NCBI GenBank assembly: GCA_003153055.1
Contig: PMBV01000529.1
Coordinates: 17,373-81,372 of the forward strand
Direction of reading: 5' to 3'
DNA length: 64,000 nt
Origin: Myxococcales bacterium
GTDB lineage: Bacteria > Myxococcota > Myxococcia > Myxococcales > Myxococcaceae
Part shown: positions 50,678 to 57,145 of the stretch, one piece after another
Layout: each line of letters begins with the position of its first letter
Numbering within the stretch: position 1 is the first letter of the stretch
Notes under the pieces: model-generated
Told to the model about the DNA's origin: nothing
Database searches by the model: none
What the model saw: only the letters and a program-made list of their open reading frames with translations
Made by a program: the position numbers and the translations under genes

Positions 50678-51343
50678 TCACGGCCGACGCGTCGGGGGTG
50701 AGCCCTCGAGGTGGCTTCCCAGGCGCAGCACGCGGAGCAAGGCCGCGTCGACTCGACGAGACCAGCGAGGGTCTGTGCGAGGCACCAGCGCGCTCAGGGC
50801 CAGCATCGACGCGACGAGGACAGTGACGTGGGCGTCGGCGTCGACGTCGTCGTGCGGCAGCTTCCCCGAGCCTTTCCGGGGCGGAAGGGTGCCCCCTCGG
50901 CGGATCCGGTCTTGGTCGATGACGCCCATCACCAGCCCGAGCCAGGGGGCGGCCTCGGTGCGGAGCCACCGCGCGGTCTCCCGTGGCCGGCCGAGGAGCT
51001 CGAACAGCATGAAGCGGGCAATGGCCTGGTTCTCGGTCAGGTGACCCGCGACCAGCTCGATGGCCCGACCGTATTCCTGGCCTCCGGTGACCAGCTCAGC
51101 GGCGACGGCGGGGAGCAGGTCGCGGAGCCGCCGTGCCAGGTCCTGGTAGAGGCCGTCTCGCAACAGCTCCTTGGTGCGGAAGTGGTGCATCAGGGCCTGC
51201 TTGCTCATGCCGGCGCGGGCGGCGACCTCGGCGATGCTGGCGGCCTCCGCGCCCCGGTCAGCGAAGGTGGTCAGGGCCGCCTCGAGAATGCGGGCGCGTG
51301 GAGAGACCTTTTTCGAGGTGGGGTGCCGGGTCGCCATGGGCAC
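50678..51343 (-). CDS. TetR/AcrR-family regulator next to the P450
   Basis: 221 residues. The HTH is at about residues 15-60 (ARILEAALTTFADRGAEAASIAEVAARAGMSKQALMHHF), followed by a helical ligand domain and a C-terminal Arg/Pro-rich tail. It lies directly upstream of the P450 gene on the same strand, with an inverted repeat between them, and 40 bp downstream of the cupin gene. It is likely the repressor of the P450. Confidence 0.88.
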   Translation of the reverse strand: MPMATRHPTSKKVSPRARILEAALTTFADRGAEAASIAEVAARAGMSKQALMHHFRTKELLRDGLYQDLARRLRDLLPAVAAELVTGGQEYGRAIELVAGHLTENQAIARFMLFELLGRPRETARWLRTEAAPWLGLVMGVIDQDRIRRGGTLPPRKGSGKLPHDDVDADAHVTVLVASMLALSALVPRTDPRWSRRVDAALLRVLRLGSHLEGSPPTRRP

Positions 51344-51382
51344 TTCTACCTCCGCTGATGGGAGCCGAGGTGGTCGCTGGTC

Positions 51383-51712
51383 TCAGTCGACGACGAAGAG
51401 CTTGGCTCCGACGGGAGTGGAGGACCGATGAGGCTCGGCGCCGTCGGCGACCTGGTAGCTCATCCCCGGCGTCAAGACGAAGTGCCGCCCGTCCTTGAGC
51501 TCGGTGTGGAGGGCGCCCTCGAGGCAGAAGAGGATGTGCCCCTTGGAGCACCAGTGGTCGGCGAGGTACCCCGGGGCGTACTCGATGAGCCGCACGCGTA
51601 TCGGCCCGAACTGCCGGGTGCGCCAGGTGGCGACGCCCTGGGCCCCGGGGTGTTGGGTTGGCTCGACCTCCGACCAGTCGGTGGTGCTGAAGGGAATTCC
51701 CGAGATGTCCAT
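51383..51712 (-). CDS. DHCW-motif cupin-fold protein
   Basis: 109 residues of a single cupin barrel. The motif ADHWCSKGHILFCLEG matches the DHxW/DHCW cupin proteins, and ELKDGRHFVLTPGMSYQV is the second cupin half. Members are small cytoplasmic proteins that may bind metals; function unknown. The gene is followed 40 bp later by the TetR gene on the same strand and is divergent from the monooxygenase-like gene. Confidence 0.88.
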   Translation of the reverse strand: MDISGIPFSTTDWSEVEPTQHPGAQGVATWRTRQFGPIRVRLIEYAPGYLADHWCSKGHILFCLEGALHTELKDGRHFVLTPGMSYQVADGAEPHRSSTPVGAKLFVVD

Positions 51713-51819
51713 GGCGTGGGGCCGAGGCTAGCAGCTCCACTTGCTTCCGTAGCAGGCGCATGAGCGCCTTCATCACTTCCACCCTCGACAGGAGTGGGGC
51801 GCGCCGTCATGCTTCGCGC

Positions 51820-52134
51820 ATGGTGTTCGAGATCGCCGAGATTCACGTGGTGGCTGGTCAGGAGGCCCAGTTCGAGGCCGCCGTGGCGCGCGCGGTTCCT
51901 CTCTTCCAACGGGCCCAGGGCTGCTGCGGGATGGAGCTCCAGAGAACCGTGGAGGCTCCGACCAAGTACCGCCTCGTCGTTCAGTGGGAGACCCTCGAGG
52001 ACCACACGGTGCACTTCAGGGGGTCGGCCGACTTCGTCGAGTGGCGCCGCCTGGTGGGTGGTCACTTCGCCAGCCCGCCGATGGTGGAGCACACCGCCCG
52101 TGTCGTGGCCGGGTTCTCATCAGACGTGACGTAA
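51820..52134 (+). CDS. Antibiotic biosynthesis monooxygenase-like (ABM) protein
   Basis: 104 residues from the ATG at 51820; a longer start at 51760 is possible but adds only a disordered tail. The ABM fold shows FEIAEIHVVAGQEAQFEAAV and GMELQRTVEAPTKYRLVVQWETLEDH with a final HF motif region (SADFVEW). Such small dimeric proteins can be monooxygenases or haem-related enzymes; the substrate is unknown. Three bases separate its stop from the convergent DinB-like gene. Confidence 0.82.
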   Translation: MVFEIAEIHVVAGQEAQFEAAVARAVPLFQRAQGCCGMELQRTVEAPTKYRLVVQWETLEDHTVHFRGSADFVEWRRLVGGHFASPPMVEHTARVVAGFSSDVT

Positions 52135-52137
52135 GGC

Positions 52138-52737
52138 TCAATCGAGCCGCTGGCGAATCTCCCGTGCCTGCCGCAGGTGAACCCGGGTGTGCGTCCCCAG
52201 GAGCCAGTACCAGCCCTTGGCGTTGAGCGCGCCAAACCACGGGTGAGGCATGGTTGCCGGGGAGCTTCGATTGCCTCCCTTGGTGTCGAGCATCTCGGGG
52301 ACCGTCTGGACGAAGGCGAGGTACTCGGCGATGGACTCGGTGGCGTTGCGCTCGAGCTCGGGCTTCACCGCGGCGAAGTCGACCCGGGCGGCGATGGTCT
52401 CGCCGTGAGACAGCCGCACGATGACCTGGGCCATGAGCGAGCCGACGACGTTCAGGTGCCGCGCCGTCATCGCGATGGACCAGTACCGCGAGCTGTCTTC
52501 GAGGCCCAAGAGCCGAGGCACCAGCACCCGCGTCTTCAGCGCCTCCTCACTCAGCCCGCTGGCCACCTCGACCACCGCCGCGCTCGTCTCGATGAACCGG
52601 CGCCGGCTCCAGGCCCACGAGGCGTTGCGGGCGACCAGCGGGGCGACGAGGGCGTGGTTGAAGAGCCGATGATGCCAGGGGATGCCGGCTCCAGGCTTCT
52701 CGAGGCTCGCGACGATTTGCTCGGGGGTTCGTTCCAT
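52138..52737 (-). CDS. DinB-like four-helix protein
   Basis: 199 residues from the ATG at 52737 (MERTPEQIVASLEKP). The chain is helical with His residues in positions typical of the DinB/YfiT metal site: TARHLNVVGSL, and the C-terminal HTRVHLRQAREI. Members act in thiol transfer or detoxification, but the reaction here is unknown. It is divergent from a TetR gene, with a 15-bp direct repeat between them, so the two likely form a regulator/target pair. Confidence 0.72.
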   Translation of the reverse strand: MERTPEQIVASLEKPGAGIPWHHRLFNHALVAPLVARNASWAWSRRRFIETSAAVVEVASGLSEEALKTRVLVPRLLGLEDSSRYWSIAMTARHLNVVGSLMAQVIVRLSHGETIAARVDFAAVKPELERNATESIAEYLAFVQTVPEMLDTKGGNRSSPATMPHPWFGALNAKGWYWLLGTHTRVHLRQAREIRQRLD

Positions 52738-52756
52738 GGGTCTCCACGGGTAACTA

Positions 52757-52798
52757 GACGATGTCAAGATGACGCACGGTGTTGACGATGTCAAGATG
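52757..52798. promoter_or_regulatory. 15-bp direct repeat, putative TetR operator
   Basis: GACGATGTCAAGATG occurs exactly at 52757-52771 and 52784-52798 in the 78-bp gap between the divergent DinB-like and TetR genes. GTCAA and TTGAC also face each other across the gap (52763-52767 and 52782-52786). Two copies 27 bp apart fit a two-site operator controlling both genes. Confidence 0.62.
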
Positions 52799-52815
52799 GT
52801 CACCTGGAGGAACCG

Positions 52816-53439
52816 ATGGGCATCCGGCGGAAGCGGAAAGACGAGTACCACCACGGTGACCTTCGCCGAGCGTTGCTCGACGGGGCGCTGGCGTTGATCG
52901 ACGAAGACGGGCTGGGGGCGGTGTCGACTCGAGCGCTGGCGCGCCGGCTGGGGGTCTCGCACGCGGCTCCAGCGCACCACTTCAAAGACCGCGAGGCGCT
53001 CTTGGCCGAGGTCGCCACCGAGGGCTTCGGGCACTTCACCGCCGCGTTGGAGGAGGTCTCGCAGCGCTGTGAGGACCCGGCGCTCCGGGTGGCGGAGATC
53101 GGCAAGGCCTACGTCGGCTTCGCGGTGAAGCACCCCGCGTACTTCCGGGTGATGTTCGGTCGAGGGGCGCTCGACTACCACCAACCGACCGGGCCGCTCA
53201 AAGGCCTGAGCGAGGCCTCGTTCCAGGTGCTGCGAGTTGCCGTGGCGGCGCTGGCATCAGGTGCGAAAGCCGCGGAAGTCGACGAGCTCTCGTTCACCGC
53301 CTGGTCGCTGGTGCACGGCCTGGCGATGCTCTGGCTCGACGGAGCGGCCCGACTCCTCTTTCACAACCGGACCCAGTTCGAGGCCGCCACCGAGCGGGTC
53401 ATCCAGCGGGCACTTCGAGGCCTGGTGCCCGCCGATTGA
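52816..53439 (+). CDS. TetR/AcrR-family regulator (C-terminal WHG-like type)
   Basis: 207 residues; GGAGGAACCG precedes the ATG. The HTH is at about residues 18-60 (ALIDEDGLGAVSTRALARRLGVSHAAPAHHF). The C-terminal domain contains FTAWSLVHGLAMLWLDGAARLL, a WHG-type ligand pocket. It is divergent from the DinB-like gene with a direct repeat between them, so it probably controls that gene and itself. Eight bases separate it from the convergent Cys-rich gene. Confidence 0.9.
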   Translation: MGIRRKRKDEYHHGDLRRALLDGALALIDEDGLGAVSTRALARRLGVSHAAPAHHFKDREALLAEVATEGFGHFTAALEEVSQRCEDPALRVAEIGKAYVGFAVKHPAYFRVMFGRGALDYHQPTGPLKGLSEASFQVLRVAVAALASGAKAAEVDELSFTAWSLVHGLAMLWLDGAARLLFHNRTQFEAATERVIQRALRGLVPAD

Positions 53440-53447
53440 GCGCCCTC

Positions 53448-56400
53448 CTACCCGATGCCTCCACAGACGTTGGGAATGCCGCCTCCGCCGCAGGTTTCCG
53501 AGGCCCCGCAGGTGCCGCAAGTGATGCTCCCGCCGCAGCCGTCGGCCATCGGCCCGCAGTTGGCCCCCGTGCTCGCGCAGGTGCGTGGGGTGCAGGCCGG
53601 GGCTCCGCAGGTACCAGCGATGCCACCACCGCCGCAGGTCTGGCCGGTGGGGCAGGTGCCGCACTGGAGCACGTTGCCGCAGCCATCGCCGGCCGGCCCG
53701 CAGTGAATGCCCTGGGCGTTACAGGTGAGCGCCGGGCAGGTGGAGACGCCGCAGACCCCGGGGACCCCCGCGCCGCCGCAGCTCTCGCCGCTGGGGCAGG
53801 TCCCGCACTGCAAGACCGCTCCGCAGCCGTCACCTTGAGGCCCGCAGCTGTAACCCTGCTCGGTACAGGTCTTGGCGATGCAGCCGGCCCCGCCGCAGAC
53901 ATTGGGCGTGCCGCCTCCTCCGCACGTCATCGGAGCCTGGCAGGTGCCGCACTGCAAAACGCCTCCGCAGCCGTCACCTTGAGCGCCGCACGTCGCGCCG
54001 AGGTCGACGCAGGAGCGAGGGGTGCAAGCGGGTGTTCCGCAGACGTTGGGAGTCCCTCCGCCGCCGCAGGTCGACGGGCCCGTACAGGTGCCGCAGCTGA
54101 GCGCGCTTCCGCAGCCGTCGCCAGTCTGCCCGCAGTTGAGGCCGCCGAGTGACGCGCAGGTCGAGGCCGTGCACGATTGGGGCGGAGGCACGTCGGGCTT
54201 GATGCACGAGGAGAGGTCGAAGATGAGGTACTCGAAGACCTTCTCTTGCGGCGTCATCGGTCCGCTGCCCAAGCGCGTGCATGTGGCGGGCCAGGTGTCG
54301 CCGCCTGAAACGGCGTCGACGACGTGGAAGTCGCTGAACAGCACCCGGCCACACTGGCTGTTCGAGGCGGCGCTCACGGGGGTGTTGAACGTGTATTGGA
54401 ATGGAAGGCTGCCACTTCCGGGAGTCCCGTAAACCCAACGCTGAGCGGGTGGAATGACCGCGTCGACGTCGTGGCGCACGGTGTTGATGCGAATCCTCGG
54501 CACGGACGGGGTCGAGGTGGTGGCTTGAGCTCCCACCAGCGTCACCCACTCGCCGAAGGTCACGCCCTTCTCGAAGCTGGTGTCGATGAAGGCGTCCTGG
54601 TCTGGGGGGTCGACTCGGGGCCCGGTGTACCAGTTTGCGGTGCCGGTGAACGAGATGGTGTCGGGCCCCGGGTTGTTGGAACCGCTCCCATCGCTCGCAC
54701 GTCCGAAGAGCCAGACATACGCGTAGTGACTCGAGAAGACGCGCCCACCCGCATTGGCGTAGGCCTCCAGATTGCGGCGTTGCGCCTTGGTCTTGAGGTA
54801 CTCAGTGCCAACGCAGTCGAGGATGATCATGTCGTACTTGCGCATCTCGTTCAGGTTGCTGAAGAGGACGTCGGCGCCGTAGTTGCCGTTGGTGCCCCCC
54901 GAGAAAGACTGCCCGTTGTCTTTGTAGAACTTCACCCGGCCGTTTCCACTCGGCAGCGAGTACTGGTCCGTGGCGATGCCCAACTTCGGCAGCACGCACT
55001 CGATGGCGTCGAAGCCCCCGGTGACCACGGCGATGCGGGGAAGGTTGTCGTTGACGTGCCCCTCGCCCTGTTTTCTCGGCAAGCGGGTCTGCTCTTTCGT
55101 CATGGTGTTGGGCAGGCAGCAGCTCGGCGCGGTGACCGTCACTTGCCGTCGCCACTTCCCGAGCTGAATCACCACCGGCACCTGCACCTCCGCGCCGCAG
55201 GGCACGTTCTTCAGCGTGAAGGTGCCATCGAGGTTCGTGTACGTCGACACCAGCGGGCTCCCGGAGACCCCATCGGTGCACTGGTCACAGCTGACTCCAC
55301 CGTCGGGGTTGAGCGGCTCCACTGTCCCGTTGGGAATGTAGACGAGCGCTCCGGGAATCGGGTCGGGCTGGCCGTAACCGGCGTCGGCGGCCGTCGGGGC
55401 CACCACCGTGCCCGACAACGTCGTCCCTCCGTCGACGCCCACGCAGGCCTCCTGCTTCTGGCAGAGGTTGGTGCAGGCGCCGGCATCGGGCAGCTTGGCG
55501 CCGCAGACGCTGGGCACTCCAGCGCCGCCGCAGATGTCCGGCAAGGTGCACGAGCCGCAGCTCGCCGTCAGCCCACCGCAGCCATCGCCGACCACGCCGC
55601 AATTCGCGCCCTGCTGGGCGCAGTTCTTCGCCACGCAGGCCGGAGGCCCGCCGCACACGTTGGGGCGACCACCGTCAGCGCCTCCACCGCAGGTCTGGCC
55701 GGCCGGGCAGCCGCTCCCGGCATCGAGGATGGTTCCGCAGCCGTCGCTCACGGCGCCGCAGTTGACCTGTAGGTCGGTCACCCCCTTGGGAGTGCAGGTG
55801 CCTTGGCCCGAGCCGCACTTGAACGGAACGCCGCCGCCGCCACACGTCAGGCCCCCCGTGCAGCTGCCGCAGCTCGCGGTGAGCCCTCCACAGCCGTCGC
55901 CCATCACCCCACAACCAGCGTCGGCCGCAGCGCAGGTGACGGGAATACAGACGCCCGCGTCGGTGACGTTCGTGCCCAGGTGCCCGCATCGGCTCGGAAT
56001 GCCTCCGCCGCCACAGGTCAGCGGCAAGGCGCAGTCACCGCACTCGAGGAGACCTCCGCAGCGGTTCGACATCGGGCCGCACTGGGCGCCCAGCTGCGCG
56101 CAAGTGACGGGCACGCAACCCCCGTCGCCACCACACTGGCTCAGCACGCCGCCACCACCACAGGTCTGAGGTGCCGAGCAGGTGCCGCACTCGAGCAGCG
56201 CGCCGCAGCCGTCGCCGATGGGGCCGCACGTCGCGGTGGTCGAGCTGCACGTCACCAGGCCGCAGCCTGCGTCGTCTTGCGTCCCGCCCCCTCCGGCCCC
56301 CGACAGGCCGCCGCCGACGCCACCGCCCCCGACGTTGGTTTCGCCACCGCCGCCCGCCGCGCCTCCGCCCCCAGCGCCAGTCACTGGTTGAGAGGGACAC

Positions 56401-56459
56401 TCACAGCCCACGATGACGAGGGCCATCGAGACGACCGCGCTCCGGAAGACGTTCCGCAT
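53448..56459 (-). CDS. Cys-rich lipoprotein: ten CGGG-type repeats around a central domain
   Basis: 1003 residues from the ATG at 56459. The lipobox is in VIVGCECP. A Gly-rich linker precedes five Cys-rich repeats (to about residue 310), then a ~430-residue central part, then five more repeats to the end. Each repeat is about 45-50 residues with the pattern C-x4-C-x6-C-G-x4-D/R-G/C-x...CGTC...TCGGGG...CG. The central part holds a carboxypeptidase-regulatory-like beta domain (IPGALVYIPNG ... TLKNVPCGAEVQVPV) and a domain with IAVVTGGFDAIECVLPKLGI and MIILDCVGTEYLKTKAQRRNLEAYANAGGRVFSSH that looks like a class I amidotransferase/ThuA-like fold. Probably a surface or matrix protein; function unknown. 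Confidence 0.75.
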   Translation of the reverse strand: MRNVFRSAVVSMALVIVGCECPSQPVTGAGGGGAAGGGGETNVGGGGVGGGLSGAGGGGTQDDAGCGLVTCSSTTATCGPIGDGCGALLECGTCSAPQTCGGGGVLSQCGGDGGCVPVTCAQLGAQCGPMSNRCGGLLECGDCALPLTCGGGGIPSRCGHLGTNVTDAGVCIPVTCAAADAGCGVMGDGCGGLTASCGSCTGGLTCGGGGVPFKCGSGQGTCTPKGVTDLQVNCGAVSDGCGTILDAGSGCPAGQTCGGGADGGRPNVCGGPPACVAKNCAQQGANCGVVGDGCGGLTASCGSCTLPDICGGAGVPSVCGAKLPDAGACTNLCQKQEACVGVDGGTTLSGTVVAPTAADAGYGQPDPIPGALVYIPNGTVEPLNPDGGVSCDQCTDGVSGSPLVSTYTNLDGTFTLKNVPCGAEVQVPVVIQLGKWRRQVTVTAPSCCLPNTMTKEQTRLPRKQGEGHVNDNLPRIAVVTGGFDAIECVLPKLGIATDQYSLPSGNGRVKFYKDNGQSFSGGTNGNYGADVLFSNLNEMRKYDMIILDCVGTEYLKTKAQRRNLEAYANAGGRVFSSHYAYVWLFGRASDGSGSNNPGPDTISFTGTANWYTGPRVDPPDQDAFIDTSFEKGVTFGEWVTLVGAQATTSTPSVPRIRINTVRHDVDAVIPPAQRWVYGTPGSGSLPFQYTFNTPVSAASNSQCGRVLFSDFHVVDAVSGGDTWPATCTRLGSGPMTPQEKVFEYLIFDLSSCIKPDVPPPQSCTASTCASLGGLNCGQTGDGCGSALSCGTCTGPSTCGGGGTPNVCGTPACTPRSCVDLGATCGAQGDGCGGVLQCGTCQAPMTCGGGGTPNVCGGAGCIAKTCTEQGYSCGPQGDGCGAVLQCGTCPSGESCGGAGVPGVCGVSTCPALTCNAQGIHCGPAGDGCGNVLQCGTCPTGQTCGGGGIAGTCGAPACTPRTCASTGANCGPMADGCGGSITCGTCGASETCGGGGIPNVCGGIG

Positions 56460-56575
56460 TTCACACCCGCGAGGAAGACCAGTAACCAAGTTTACTTTCG
56501 ACATTCTGCCACCGCATGGCGGCACGAAGACACCATGAGTGTTGTCCCACCTCGACGCTCATTGCAGACATCGAC

Positions 56576-57040
56576 TCACGTTCGCGTGTGGGCGGTTGTG
56601 GTCGAACGCTCATGGGGAGGTGGGGAAAAGCCTTGGAGCGCCAGGCGAAGCGCCTTGAGCACCTCTTCGCGCTCGGCGGCGTTCGAGAGCTGCTCTCTGT
56701 GGAGGGCGAGGGTGGACCTCCCCCCCGTCGCGGTCAGGACCCGCACCTGGAGCGTGGAATGCCTTCTCTGGAGGGCCGAAACCTGACGGCGGTAATGCGA
56801 GCCTTCGACGAAGGTGGTGACGCCAGGGCTGTCGGGGCGAAGGGGCTCGGCTTTGGATCCGAGGCGCCGTTGGCCCTCGGCCGAGGTCACCAGCCGCCAG
56901 AGGGTCTCGGGGGCCAGCTCGAGGGTTCTCCGGGCGCCAGCCTCAAATCCAGCCGTCGCCGTCCGTCCCACCACGCGGGTCGCCCGAGCAGGCTTCGGCT
57001 GGGCACTGGGGGCCGTGCGTTTTCGAGTGGTTCGGCTCAT
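56576..57040 (-). CDS. SRPBCC-like small protein
   Basis: 154 residues from the ATG at 57040, with GAGGGAGA upstream. A basic N terminus (SRTTRKRTAPSAQPKPARATR) leads to a domain resembling the SRPBCC/START fold used by ligand-binding proteins (LELAPETLWRLVTSAEG ... GVTTFVEGSHYRRQ ... LKALRLAL helix). The last 20 residues are a basic disordered tail. It is divergent from the coiled-coil gene by about 105 bp. Weakly supported family; ligand unknown. Confidence 0.6.
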   Translation of the reverse strand: MSRTTRKRTAPSAQPKPARATRVVGRTATAGFEAGARRTLELAPETLWRLVTSAEGQRRLGSKAEPLRPDSPGVTTFVEGSHYRRQVSALQRRHSTLQVRVLTATGGRSTLALHREQLSNAAEREEVLKALRLALQGFSPPPHERSTTTAHTRT

Positions 57041-57145
57041 CGAAGTTCTCCCTCGTGCGTCAGTGGCCTGACGCACTCGTTCGTCCGCTCATAGCATCCC
57101 CTCGAATGGGCGGGGCGTCGAGTCGACGGCGGTTACCGTTCCTCT

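Noticed and set aside
53448..56459. Regular GC-rich repeats resembling a CRISPR or minisatellite array
   Set aside because: Units vary in DNA but keep Cys positions in one open frame; they are protein repeats, without constant repeat/variable spacer structure or cas genes.
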